Below are positions 23,371 to 34,200 of a stretch of 64,000 nt of DNA, piece after piece (the first letter of the stretch is position 1; each line of letters begins with the position of its first letter). The notes beneath the pieces were generated by a model. That model searched no databases and was not told the origin of the DNA. It saw nothing but the letters and a program-made list of their open reading frames with translations. This stretch comes from Pleodorina starrii (taxonomy: Eukaryota; Chlorophyta; Chlorophyceae; Chlamydomonadales; Volvocaceae), in the NCBI GenBank assembly GCA_030267565.1, contig BRXU01000030.1:1072001-1136000 (forward strand), read 5' to 3'. A program made the translations under genes and the position numbers.

Positions 23371-24204
23371 CTTAACCCGTACGGATTTAGTGGGGCCCCG
23401 CCCTTTTTCCGGCTTCAAGGAAGCCGACACCAACCCCTTGTCTCTCTCTTCCGCATCCGGTCGGGCGGCCGCGTGGTGGTTGCCTGATGGTTTCGCAGGT
23501 TCTCCCGTCTGCCGGTGTGCCTGCCTCGGCGGGCGCTATTTGCTTCCCGCCTCTGTCTCCTCTGCAGGTACGCCTTAGTTGCTTGCGCACCGCTCTGCCC
23601 ACTGGACCGTTAGTGATTTAGGGTCCGATGTGTTGCCGCAGGCGCCCTTCTCCGTCGGCAGCTGGCCCGGTTTCTCCACCGGGGTGTCGCCGCTCCAACC
23701 ACCGGTGCGTCTGCCTACGTTGGGCCGGGGCGGTACCTCGTCCATCTGGTCCGACCTCACTTCGTGCTCGGCCGCAGGCCCTCGGCGTCAACTTCGGGCC
23801 GCTTGTGCCCCCGAGCTCAGTCCCCCTCGTCGGCCCCTTCCTGGGTGTGTCTGGCTCCGTCCCTGCCTCGGGGCCCTCCCTTCCGGTGAGCATCGTGCGT
23901 CCGTAAACTTGGCCTCGTCGCCACTTCGCGTCTCGGCACCCCATTTCCCCGCCTGCCGTTTGAAGGGCTGTCCGCGGGCCGGCTTCCCTGTCTCGCTCCG
24001 GAGCTAACTGCTCCTCGCTCCTGTCCTGCTCGTGCAGGGGTCCCTGTCCGCCATGCCGCCGGTCCGATTGATGGGCGCCCCCTTCTTCTCCCCGCCCAAT
24101 CTGGGCTTCTCTGTCGGTTTCCCGCAACCGGGCCTCGCTGGGCAGGTGCGAAGCGGCTTTAGGAGGGACCGGGTGTCGCGAGTCGGCGGGTCTTCCGTAC
24201 ACGG

Positions 24205-25157
24205 TTGCCGCCAGTCCGCGTCCCGCCTTCCTTCACGTCCTTAACCCTTCGTCGTCGGCCCGCCCACCACTCTGCGCAGGGGGTGCCGCCCTTGGGTGTG
24301 GCGAGTGGTCGCTTGGCTCGGATCTCCGGACGGCTCCGGGCAACCCCGCCTACCCCACTCGCCGAGCAGGCCACTACTTATCAGCAGGGGCTGGCGGTCG
24401 TGAACCTGGTGCTCCTGGGGGCCTTGGCGAGCAAGACTGTGGAGCGGCAGGACGCCTCTACCGCAGAGTTCCTGGACTGGCTCGCCCGCTGCTGGCGCGG
24501 CCGGTCGTGGGGGGACTGCACTCCCGACGACGTGCTGGTGTACATGGTAACCTGGTGGTTGCCGCACCACCGCGGTCGGGGTGGCGGCGAGGTGGGCCCC
24601 TCCGCCGTCAAGGGCTGCCTGTCGGCTCTCAGCGGCTTCTTCGACCGGGCCGGGCGCACCGGCCCATACAACTCGTACACTGGGCAGGGCAACCCTTGCG
24701 ACTGTATCTGGGTGGATGACTTTCGGGCCGCCTACCAATGTACCCGGGTGCTCGCGGGGGTATCCGAGGTGTCGGCGGTGCTCATGACGTACACCAAGTA
24801 CCGGGCGCTGGTGGCCTACCTGTGGGGTGCGGTGGCCGAAGCTCCCTGGAGCGGATTGTGCTGCTGCGGGACCTCTTGTGCGTCTTGCTGCTGTGGCAGA
24901 CTGCGTTCCGGGGTCACGACATCGGCAAGTTGGGCCTGGGTGACTTTGTCGACCCGACGCAGCCGGATCGGCTCTACACCGGTTTTCCGCTGCCTCCGCC
25001 CTGGCTGTGGGGCTCAGAGGCCGCTCCCACGCTGGGCTTCCGTCAGCGCGGCACGAAGACGTACAAGCTGGCCCGTGCCCCACTGGTCGTGTTGGAGCCT
25101 AACTCGGCGGATGGAGTCCATGCAACACTTACTGAGTCTCCCTGGTCACTCTCTTGA
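24205..25157 (+). pseudogene. DIRS-type tyrosine recombinase, frameshifted and truncated
   Basis: The first frame carries the N-terminal core-binding part (ASTAEFLDWLARCWRG, VLVYMVTWWLPHH, PSAVKGCLSALSGFF, RTGPYNSYTGQGNPCD). At about 24842-24847, in a CTCCCTGG context, the reading frame must shift by one missing base. The next frame then carries the start of the catalytic domain (ERIVLLRDLLCVLLLWQTAF, RGHDIGKL) with the first catalytic Arg. It ends before the HxxR and Tyr catalytic residues. Domain order and wording match recombinases of DIRS/Kangaroo-like algal retrotransposons. No RT was found next to it, so this is a dead fragment. A Crypton origin cannot be excluded. Confidence 0.7.
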
Positions 25158-25550
25158 GTCTGCCATGACTCGTGCCGTACAGTCTGTCCGACCTCCTAGG
25201 GCCCAGACGCAAACGACGCAAACGACGCAAATACCTGCGCCAAACCTGCGCCAAACCGAAGTAGTCAGCCGCGGTAATATGCGATATATGCCTCACTCAA
25301 AAAAATTGTGCTGATTGCGAGGTATTGTCAGCGTCAAACAGGCCCTCCGGCCATACCAGACATACATGAGCAACCGCCCCCACCCGCCGGAGCACAACAG
25401 GACGCGTGAAGCGGGTGTCAATATATATTGGGGTGGCGGAACGTTTTAGCGGCTAAGGCAGCACGAGTGCAGAGCCCGTCCCTCCGGACCTTGAGGGCTA
25501 CATCTACATATATATCGGATACCAAATAAAATAAAATTCACCAAATAAAA
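25158..25550. other. Spacer between the recombinase relic and the tRNA array
   Basis: Starts with TGAGTC and ACGACGCAAA motifs like those at 21.7-22.0 kb, then turns AT-rich (ATATATATT, AAATAAAATTCA) just before the first array copy. No gene seen. Confidence 0.4.
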
Positions 25551-26590
25551 TTCAGCAAGGTTCTGGCCGGAAGATAAAAGAAATCATCCGAGCGAAATAA
25601 AGACCTCTGTCTCACTTTGGTGATCTGTCACAACTACTGTTCTGAATTTGGCTGCAGTGGTAGCTAAAAGCACTGCTTTCCCTACTTCACCAGCAGGTAG
25701 GGGAAGCTGCGATGACCACACGTTTGTCCTGCACTCATGCATGCATAGGGTTCATCACGTACACAGGGATTCTGTGACCTGGTGGTGGAATGTGCCTGCA
25801 GGGTTTCGGTTTCAGGGTTCAAACCCAAAGCCACGCCGCGTGGCTGGCCAGTTACGTATGCACGCATATGTACATATATGTGGGGGGTTACTCCTTCCAC
25901 AGCCAGCAGGCTGCAGTCGAACTGCACATGCTGAGCTATCCTGCCTTCCGTGCGTGCATGCAGACCTTGTGCTCAGCAAGGTTCTGGCTGGAAGATTTAA
26001 GAAACCATCCGAAAGACCTCTGTCTCACTTTGGTGATCTGTCACAACTGTTCTGAATTTGGCTGCAGTGGTAGCTAAAAGCACTGCTTTCCCTACTTCAC
26101 CAGCAGGCAGGGGAAGCTGCGATGACCACACGTTTGTCCTGCACTCGTCCAATTCTGTCTGATGGGTGGCTTATGTCTTCCACTCTGGATGTGCTTCCCG
26201 TTTGCTCTGCTTTGTCCCAATGCAGCATATGCATGGCCAGCTGCGGGCCAGCTGATTCTTTTGTTCCAGAGTTTTGTAACATCCGTCACAACTCCATCCA
26301 GCAGCATCTGCATCACCTACCAGAACCACGCACTGCATGTGTCAAGCATAAATCCCTGATGATGATTCGTTTCCCTTCTGTTGTCATGATGGAGCTGGAC
26401 CTGATCATCACCATGAACAAGCCCAGTCAGCAGGTAATCATACATGCATGGCAGCATGTGTGAGGGCACTAATACGGTTGCTGCAACAGGCACTGTGTGA
26501 ATGATTGAAGGAGCTGGATATCCGATATGGATGCCTTGAACACTTTAAAAAGTCATCTTTTAGTGAGATATAGCTGCGCTCCCGGGATTT

Positions 26591-26689
26591 AGGTGAAGAT
26601 TTTGGGTTCGAGTCCCATCTTGGTCGCTCATCACAGCATCATACTGCGTGATGGCCGAGTGGCCTAATGGATAAGGCGTCACCCTCCGA
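26591..26689 (+). tRNA. Permuted tRNA-Arg(CCG), copy 1
   Basis: The 3' half (mature nt 38-73) is at 26591-26626, the spacer at 26627-26652 and the 5' half (nt 1-37) at 26653-26689. Joining the 5' half to the 3' half gives a 73-nt tRNA. The acceptor is GGCCGAG with CTTGGTC (7 pairs, two G-U), the D stem GCC/GGC with loop TAATGGATAA, the anticodon stem TCACC/GGTGA with loop CTCCGAA (anticodon CCG), and the T loop TTCGAGT, with discriminator G. The D arm and anticodon context match eukaryotic arginine tRNAs. The junction falls between nt 37 and 38, the usual nuclear tRNA intron site. In the spacer CATCAC pairs with GTGATG, stacking near the acceptor stem. The leader CTCCC can pair with GGGAG in the trailer, next to the junction. 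This copy has T instead of G at position 49, losing one T-stem pair. A TTTT run follows about 25 nt downstream. Confidence 0.85.
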
Positions 26690-26836
26690 TAGATTGGGAG
26701 TAGTCAGATAAGACTTTTATGCCCGCAGTCTGTCCATCTATCTCAGGACGCTTGTACCATGATGTTCGTTCTTGCCTCACACCAGTAGGGTTCCAGACCC
26801 CAGTCATCGCGACTGCATGGCAACTGACAGGTGCCA

Positions 26837-26910
26837 GGCCTTCTAGCTCAGTTGGTTAGAGCGTGGTGCTAATAACGCCAAGGTTATCAGTTCGATACTG
26901 ATGAGGGCCA
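26837..26910 (+). tRNA. tRNA-Ile(AAU), copy 1
   Basis: Complete 74-nt intronless cloverleaf including discriminator A. The acceptor is GGCCTTC/GAGGGCC, the D stem GCTC/GAGC, the anticodon stem TGGTG/CGCCA with loop CTAATAA (anticodon AAT, read AAU/IAU), and the T stem ATCAG/CTGAT with T loop TTCGATA. A box and B box are intact. Left-block copies carry T48 and A60. Downstream is TTCT rather than the TTTT seen in later copies, so Pol III termination may be weaker here. Confidence 0.93.
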
Positions 26911-27837
26911 ACAAGTTCTCATGCTACCAAGGACGAGGGTGCATGTTATCGATGCATATAGGAATGCTGGAAAATAGGCGCCTGTGTATGCATGCATAGG
27001 GTTCATCACGTACACAGGGATTCTGTGACCTGGTGGTGGAATGTGCCTGCAGGGTTTCGGTTTCAGGGTTCAAACCCAAAGCCACGTGGCTGGCCAGTTA
27101 CGTATGCACGCATATGTACGTATATGTGGGGGGTTACTCGCTCCTTCCACAGCCAGCAGGCTGCAGTCGAACTGCACATGCTGAGCTATCCTGCCTTCCG
27201 TGCGTGCATGCAGACCTTGTGCTCAGCAAGGTTCTGGCTGGAAGATTTAAGAAACCATCCGAAAGACCTCTGTCTCACTTTGGTGATCTGTCACAACTGT
27301 TCTGAATTTGGCTGCAGTGGTAGCTAAAACTGCTTTCCCTACTTCACCAGCAGGTAGGGGAAGCTGCGATGACCACACGTTTGTCCTGCACTCGTCCAAT
27401 TCTGTCTGATGGGTGGCTTGTGTCTTCCACTCTGGATGTACTTCCCGTTTGCTCTGCTTTGTCCCAATGCAGCATATGCATGGCCAGCTGCGGGCCAGCT
27501 GATTCTTTTGTTCCAGAGTTTTGTAACATCCGCCACAACTCCATCCAGCAGCATCTGCATCACCTAACAGAACCACGCACTGCATGTGTCAAGCATAAAT
27601 CCCTGATGATGATTCGTTTCCCTTCTGTTGTCATGATGGAGCTGGACCTGATCATCACCATGAACAAGCCCAGTCAGCAGGTAATCATACATGCATGGCA
27701 GCATGTGTGAGGGCACTAATACGGTTGCTGCAACAGGCACTGTGTGAATGATTGAAGGAGCTGGATATCCGATATGGATGCCTTGAACACTTTACAAGGT
27801 CATCTTTTAGTGAGATATAGCTGCGCTCCCGGGATTT

Positions 27838-27936
27838 AGGTGAAGATTGTGGGTTCGAGTCCCATCTTGGTCGCTCATCACAGCATCATACTGCGTGATG
27901 GCCGAGTGGCCTAATGGACAAGGCGTCACCCTCCGA
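27838..27936 (+). tRNA. Permuted tRNA-Arg(CCG), copy 2
   Basis: 3' half 27838-27873, spacer 27874-27899, 5' half 27900-27936. T stem is GTGGG/CCCAT. The D loop reads TAATGGACAA (C variant of copies 2-4). Confidence 0.85.
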
Positions 27937-28083
27937 TAGATTGGGAGTAGTCAGATAAGACTTTTATGCCCGCAGTCGGTCCATCTATCTCAGGACGCTT
28001 GTACCATGATGTTCGTTCTTGCCTCACACCAGTAGGGTTCCAGACCCCAGTCATCGCGACTGCATGGCAGCTGACAGGTGCCA

Positions 28084-28157
28084 GGCCTTCTAGCTCAGTT
28101 GGTTAGAGCGTGGTGCTAATAACGCCAAGGTTATCAGTTCGATACTGATGAGGGCCA
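28084..28157 (+). tRNA. tRNA-Ile(AAU), copy 2
   Basis: Identical in structure to copy 1, with T48 and A60 of the left block. A TTCT sequence follows. Confidence 0.93.
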
Positions 28158-29084
28158 ACAAGTTCTCATGCTACCAAGGACGAGGGTGCATGTTATCGAT
28201 GCATATAGGAATGCTGGAAAATAGGCGCCTGTGTATGCATGCATAGGGTTCATCACGTACACAGGGATTCTGTGACCTGGTGGTGGAATGTGCCTGCAGG
28301 GTTTCGGTTTCAGGGTTCAAACCCAAAGCCACGTGGCTGGCCAGTTACGTATGCACGCATATGTACGTATATGTGGGGGGTTACTCGCTCCTTCCACAGC
28401 CAGCAGGCTGCAGTCGAACTGCACATGCTGAGCTATCCTGCCTTCCGTGCGTGCATGCAGACCTTGTGCTCAGCAAGGTTCTGGCTGGAAGATTTAAGAA
28501 ACCATCCGAAAGACCTCTGTCTCACTTTGGTGATCTGTCACAACTGTTCTGAATTTGGCTGCAGTGGTAGCTAAAACTGCTTTCCCTACTTCACCAGCAG
28601 GTAGGGGAAGCTGCGATGACCACACGTTTGTCCTGCACTCGTCCAATTCTGTCTGATGGGTGGCTTGTGTCTTCCACTCTGGATGTACTTCCCGTTTGCT
28701 CTGCTTTGTCCCAATGCAGCATATGCATGGCCAGCTGCGGGCCAGCTGATTCTTTTGTTCCAGAGTTTTGTAACATCCGCCACAACTCCATCCAGCAGCA
28801 TCTGCATCACCTAACAGAACCACGCACTGCATGTGTCAAGCATAAATCCCTGATGATGATTCGTTTCCCTTCTGTTGTCATGATGGAGCTGGACCTGATC
28901 ATCACCATGAACAAGCCCAGTCAGCAGGTAATCATACATGCATGGCAGCATGTGTGAGGGCACTAATACGGTTGCTGCAACAGGCACTGTGTGAATGATT
29001 GAAGGAGCTGGATATCCGATATGGATGCCTTGAACACTTTACAAGGTCATCTTTTAGTGAGATATAGCTGCGCTCCCGGGATTT

Positions 29085-29183
29085 AGGTGAAGATTGTGGG
29101 TTCGAGTCCCATCTTGGTCGCTCATCACAGCATCATACTGCGTGATGGCCGAGTGGCCTAATGGACAAGGCGTCACCCTCCGA
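29085..29183 (+). tRNA. Permuted tRNA-Arg(CCG), copy 3
   Basis: 3' half 29085-29120, spacer 29121-29146, 5' half 29147-29183. Same sequence as copy 2 with the D-loop C variant. Confidence 0.85.
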
Positions 29184-29330
29184 TAGATTGGGAGTAGTCA
29201 GATAAGACTTTTATGCCCGCAGTCGGTCCATCTATCTCAGGACGCTTGTACCATGATGTTCGTTCTTGCCTCACACCAGTAGGGTTCCAGACCCCAGTCA
29301 ACGCGACTGCATGGCAGCTGACAGGTGCCA

Positions 29331-29404
29331 GGCCTTCTAGCTCAGTTGGTTAGAGCGTGGTGCTAATAACGCCAAGGTTATCAGTTCGATACTGATGAGG
29401 GCCA
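29331..29404 (+). tRNA. tRNA-Ile(AAU), copy 3
   Basis: Intact cloverleaf with T48 and A60. A TTTT terminator-like run lies about 8 nt downstream. Confidence 0.93.
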
Positions 29405-30334
29405 ACAAGTTTTCATGCTACCAAGGACGAGGGTGCATGTTATCGATGCATATAGGAATGCTGGAAAATAGGCGCCTGTGTATGCATGCATAGGGTTCAT
29501 CACGTACACAGGGATTCTGTGACCTGGTGGTGGAATGTGCCTGCAGGGTTTCGGTTTCAGGGTTCAAACCCAAAGCCACGTGGCTGGCCAGTTACGTATG
29601 CACGCATATGTACGTATATGTGGGGGGTTACTCGCTCCTTCCACAGCCAGCAGGCTGCAGTCGAACTGCACATGCTGAGCTATCCTGCCTTCCGTGCGTG
29701 CATGCAGACCTTGTGCTCAGCAAGGTTCTGGCTGGAAGATTTAAGAAACCATCCGAAAGACCTCTGTCTCACTTTGGTGATCTGTCACAACTGTTCTGAA
29801 TTTGGCTGCAGTGGTAGCTAAAAGCACTGCTTTCCCTACTTCACCAGCAGGTAGGGGAAGCTGCGATGACCACACGTTTGTCCTGCACTCGTCCAATTCG
29901 GTCTGATGGGTGGCTTGTGTCTTCCACTCTGGATGTGCTTCCCGTTTGCTCTGCTTTGTCCCAATGCAGCATATGCATGGCCAGCTGCGGGCCAGCTGAT
30001 TCTTTTGTTCCAGAGTTTTGTAACATCCGCCACAACTCCATCCAGCAGCATCTGCATCACCTACCAGAACCACGCACTGCATGTGTCAAGCATAAATCCC
30101 TGATGATGATTCGTTTCCCTTCTGTTGTCATGATGGAGCTGGACCTGATCATCACCATGAACAAGCCCAGTCAGCAGGTAATCATACATGCATGGCAGCA
30201 TGTGTGAGGGCACTAATACGGTTGCTGCAACAGGCACTGTGTGAATGATTGAAGGAGCTGGATATCCGATATGGATGCCTTGAACACTTTACAAGGTCAT
30301 CTTTTAGTGAGATATAGCTGCGCTCCCGGGATTT

Positions 30335-30433
30335 ACGTGAAGATTGTGGGTTCGAGTCCCATCTTGGTCGCTCATCATAGCATCATACTGCGTGATGGCC
30401 GAGTGGCCTAATGGACAAGGCGTCACCCTCCGA
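30335..30433 (+). tRNA. Permuted tRNA-Arg(CCG), copy 4 (mismatched anticodon stem)
   Basis: 3' half 30335-30370, spacer 30371-30396, 5' half 30397-30433. The 3' anticodon strand reads CGTGA, so pair 31-39 becomes C-C. The spacer has C to T, keeping a G-U pair in the spacer stem. Possibly impaired. Confidence 0.75.
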
Positions 30434-30580
30434 TAGATTGGGAGTAGTCAGATAAGACTTTTATGCCCGCAGTCGGTCCATCTATCTCAGGACGCTTGTA
30501 CCATGATGTTCGTTCTTGCCTCACACCAGTAGGGTTCCAGACCCCAGTCAACGCGACTGCATGGCAGCTGACAGGTGCCA

Positions 30581-30654
30581 GGCCTTCTAGCTCAGTTGGT
30601 TAGAGCGTGGTGCTAATAACGCCAAGGTTATCAGTTCGATACTGATGAGGGCCA
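30581..30654 (+). tRNA. tRNA-Ile(AAU), copy 4
   Basis: Intact cloverleaf with T48 and A60 and a TTTT run downstream. The transposon insertion at 30836 lies about 180 bp beyond it. Confidence 0.93.
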
Positions 30655-30831
30655 ACAAGTTTTCATGCTACCAAGGACGAGGGTGCATGTTATCGATGCA
30701 TATAGCTGGAAAACAGGCTGGAAAACAGGCGCCTGTGTATGCATGCATAGGGTTCATCACGTACACAGGGATTCTGTGACCTGGTGGTGGAATGTGCCTG
30801 CAGGGTTTCGGTTTCAGGGTTCAAACCCAAA

Positions 30832-30835
30832 GCCA
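30832..30835 (+). repeat. Target-site duplication GCCA (left copy)
   Basis: GCCA occurs once in an uninterrupted unit (AAAGCCACGTGG) but twice around the insertion, here and at 37620-37623. Confidence 0.75.
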
Positions 30836-31140
30836 TGTCACGACACACTGCGTAACTGGCAGAACGCGTGCTGCCCTGAGCAACTATGGTGTGGTGCCGG
30901 GGCCAGACGTGCCCGACGCGTTTGCAATGGCGCGGCGATGAGAGGAGGTGTCGGAGTGGTCGATCAGATCAGCGTGCGTATCGTAGCAGCAGCAGCGAGC
31001 GAGTGAGCGAGCGTTCAGTAACACAGCATTTGGTGTTACAAGTCACAGCAGCGGGTGCGCCACCCGTGAGGCCGGTCCTTGCGACCTGACGATGTAGAAC
31101 CGGCTCGTCGTCAGGGAGCTAGTTGTGAATACAAGCGCGA

Positions 31141-31153
31141 CAGCTAGATGTAA
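31141..31153. repeat. 13-bp target-site duplication of the LINE (left copy)
   Basis: CAGCTAGATGTAA here is repeated at 37405-37417, on the other side of the LINE. The last TAA merges with the element's TAA tail, so the boundary is uncertain by a few bases. Confidence 0.75.
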
Positions 31154-31296
31154 TAATAATAATAATAATAATAATAATACGCCCGACAGAGCCGAGGCGT
31201 GGGTTATGGGAGCAGGAGGGGTGGGGTGTCGGGTTGCCCCGATCCCAGGCCTCTCCCGCTACCGCGGTGAGATTGGGAGCCCGCCGTTGCGGCGGG

Positions 31297-34200
31297 TTAG
31301 GGCGGGTCGGCGCTGGTTGTGCTCTGTTGGCGGGGGTCCCGCTCCAGTTGCCTCCTGGCAGCGACAATTGCGTTCAACGCTCGGACAGCGTGGTCGTGGA
31401 GGTCGTTGCAGCATTTTTTGGCCGCTTCGTTGCTCGTTCCCAGTGAGGTCAGCAGTTGTCGCAGGTCTTTGCGGATGGTGCCGGCGAAGCCCAGGCTAAT
31501 TGCTTCCTGTTTCGTGTAACATACTTTCCATCCGTGCGCCGTCAGCATCTGAGCTAGTTCCGCGTGTTGATGGGCCTTGTCGTTTTGTTTCTGTGTGTGA
31601 TTTGTGTCGGCTGTGTAGCCTACTTCGATTATGTGTACAGTGTGCTCGCTGGGGTCATCTGGTCCCATGTATTTCGGTGAGCATGTGTCGCTGAGGGGTA
31701 TGCTGGGGATAAGCAGCAGGTCAGGGCGCTTTTTGGACCGATCTTCGTCGGGGATGTTGGGAAGCAGCCACTTGGGCAGGCGTGTGCCGGCCACGTAGTC
31801 CGGCTTGTCCTCCATGCTGCAGGCGTCCATGACGATGAAGCAGCCGCCATGGGCCCCTCTGGACAGTGTTCTGGTGATGGTTTGTACCGCTTGGTTGTGT
31901 CGCAGGGTATAGAGAGCGTGCATTCGCGCGTGTTGGCAGCCTCCCAGGATGTGTGCTCCTGAGTCAGGGATGCGTGTCTTTGTTTGGGGGTCTTTGCACA
32001 CAGGGCAGTAGCCTGTGGACGTTGGGCCGCCCGGTACAAGGGGCATGCGAAAGAGCTTTGCGAGTTTGGCATTCCAGAGCTGTCCGTACAGGTAGTCGAG
32101 GCACCGTTTGTAATGCCGGTGCCGGCCCGTGCCCCTCTGCAGGGTTCTTGTGCTGGCATTGATCTCTAGGTCCGGTAAGGCATCCTCTACGTATTTGACG
32201 TATGCGGTCTCGTTGGTGTACCCATTGTGTGTCGTCTGGCTGACCAGAGTGTCGATGCCGCGGTTAAGGTCGTTGGCGTAGCGACCGGCGTTTACGTCGG
32301 TCCCCTCGGACTTCCGTAGCCACCAGTGTTTACTTCTTGGATTATTGTCTGCTTTCTCTATTGCGGCTTCTGCCGGCAGCATTCCCTGCGCCGCAAGGAT
32401 AGCAGCCTGTACGGCGGCTTTGTCCGCTTCTTCATTATATCGAACACCTGTATGTGCTTTGACTTTCAATAGCGACGTTTTAAGCTTGGCGACGGCCCGG
32501 GCTTTAAGTGCGGCAACGATGTCCTCGAGCAGTGCTCTATGCTTACTCAGCCGCAATTTTTGCGGGTTGTTTATCATCTTCTGGATCAACTGGAGCGATG
32601 CTTTTGAGTCCGTCCAAATGCTGAGATGGGCTTGGTTGTGAGGTAGGCCGCGTCGCATGGTGAGTGCCTGATGTATCGCGCTTAGTTCACAGCGCGTAAT
32701 TGTTTGACATCCGTAGGCTCCTGGGTTGACATCTATGAGGAGCGTATGTCCAGTCAGTGCGTCGACTGCTGCGGCGCCGAGTCCTAACATCTTGGTGTTC
32801 CCGACCTCGACTTCCCTAACCGACCCATCAGTGTAGATGGATGCGTGGGCGTTGTACCGAAGCGGGTTTGCTGCATGGAACGCCAGGTGCGCGGAGCGTC
32901 GTTCAGCGGGTGTGGGGTTACTGCATTTACGAGAGGGCACCGCCTGGTCAGGCGCTCCGGCAGTCATTTTGCGGACGCGTTTCCGTACCCACTGGGGGGC
33001 TATCCACGGCTGGGATTCACCTGTAGGCGCTGACAGGGTGGTGTGCATACCTAGCGCCTGTCGGAGGCTGCTCACGTGTGATTTGCCCGCGTCGTTACTG
33101 ACCAGTAGCAGGGTCAGGCCAACCGGGTAAGGCTTGGTGTCCACGTTGAGCGTGGCGCTTTGCAGTATCCCCTTGGCGGCGAGCGAGTCGATGCTGCCCA
33201 CTTGCGTGACCAGGGGGTGCGATAGGTACCGGGTATACGGCGCTGTACGGGACGTGGGGACTACGATAAGGGTGGCGGTCTGCGTAGCCTCGGTCTTTTT
33301 GGCTTCCGCCCAGCCCAACGCCCACCGCAAGGCATGGTGGCCCTCCTCGGGTGTGGGTTCCGGGTGTGCGATGGACAAGCCGGTAAACGGTTGGGAGTAT
33401 GCGTCATGGTTGGCCCCAAAGAGCATGTCTTCTGGGAAGCGTGAGAAGTACGTTTCAGTGCAGTTAGCCACATTTAAAGGGGACGCAAAGCGTTCTGTGC
33501 TTGAACCCATGGCATTCATGAGACGCGTTGTAAACTGTTCTCCGAGTCCTTGCTCGTGCGCCGCCTTAACGGGGTGTGTTTTGGTGCCCCCTCCATCACG
33601 GTAGCGCAGGAGGAGGCGTGCCACGTCTTCCTCGAAGCCACCCGCCGCTGCAAGCTTGGCGTGCGCCTCCGGCCTCTTACATTTGGCGTCGGAGTGCCTT
33701 AGCCACAGGCTGCGCAGCAAGCTGTCCAGGAGCGTGCCGATGCATCGTCCCTGGGGGTCGTAAACCAGCGCGACTCCCTGTTCTAGGAGGCCTGCAGGAG
33801 TATCTCCGCTGCCGTCCCAAGGTGCGCGGTTAGAGGGGTCGGGGTCGCTGTGTTTGCCAATCTGGATGGTGTACCGCCCTGTCGGGCGGATGTCCCTGTC
33901 CGGGTTGCCGGGACATACATCGATTTCTACGTGTTGGCGTAGGAGCCGTTGTCCTCTGGCCTGGTTGAGGCATTCAGAGGCCCATTGGCCTTGCTGCTGC
34001 CTCGGATTAAGGTGCTGGTCTCGGGCTGGCGCAGTGCGCCCGGGGGCCGTCTCGGCTGCCGCCTCTAGGCGGTGTCGGAATGCATTGAGCAGCTCGTTCC
34101 AGTTGTCTTGGGTGGCCAGGCGCGTGCCTTCGTCCTCGGTTCGCTCCCAGTCTACTTCGATCCTTCCGGTGGGGGTTGCCGTATCTGCTGCGGCCTCGTA

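Larger units (their letters stand above)
22023..24204. other. Probable mobile-element remnant upstream of the recombinase relic
   Basis: No intact gene was recognised. It contains the GC-rich inverted repeat at 22266-22306, a third copy of that arm at 23392-23403 and a pair of diverged direct repeats near 23.1 and 23.3 kb. Codon-like C/G-rich sequence from about 23.4 kb leads into the recombinase frame. Confidence 0.4.
25551..30835 (+). repeat. tRNA-bearing tandem array, left block (about 1,247-1,250 bp units)
   Basis: The block begins with a diverged, internally deleted unit: 25551-25735 jumps at about 25736 to a later part of the unit, losing the tRNA segment. Four units follow, each with a permuted tRNA-Arg and a tRNA-Ile gene. 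The period is 1,247, 1,247 and 1,250 bp. The block is interrupted at 30835 by a transposon and resumes at 37620. Short ORFs that recur in each unit look non-coding. Confidence 0.95.

Noticed and set aside
26831..26910. tRNA-Ile read as a tRNA-derived SINE
   Set aside because: All four stems, the anticodon and A/B boxes are intact in 19 of 20 copies, and no SINE tail or target duplications are present.
26653..27873. Reading the arginine tRNA as a conventional split gene with a giant intron (5' half of one unit, 3' half of the next)
   Set aside because: It would need an intron of about 1.15 kb containing a complete tRNA-Ile gene and an internal T-run. The 26-nt spacer with pairing ends makes the permuted reading far simpler.
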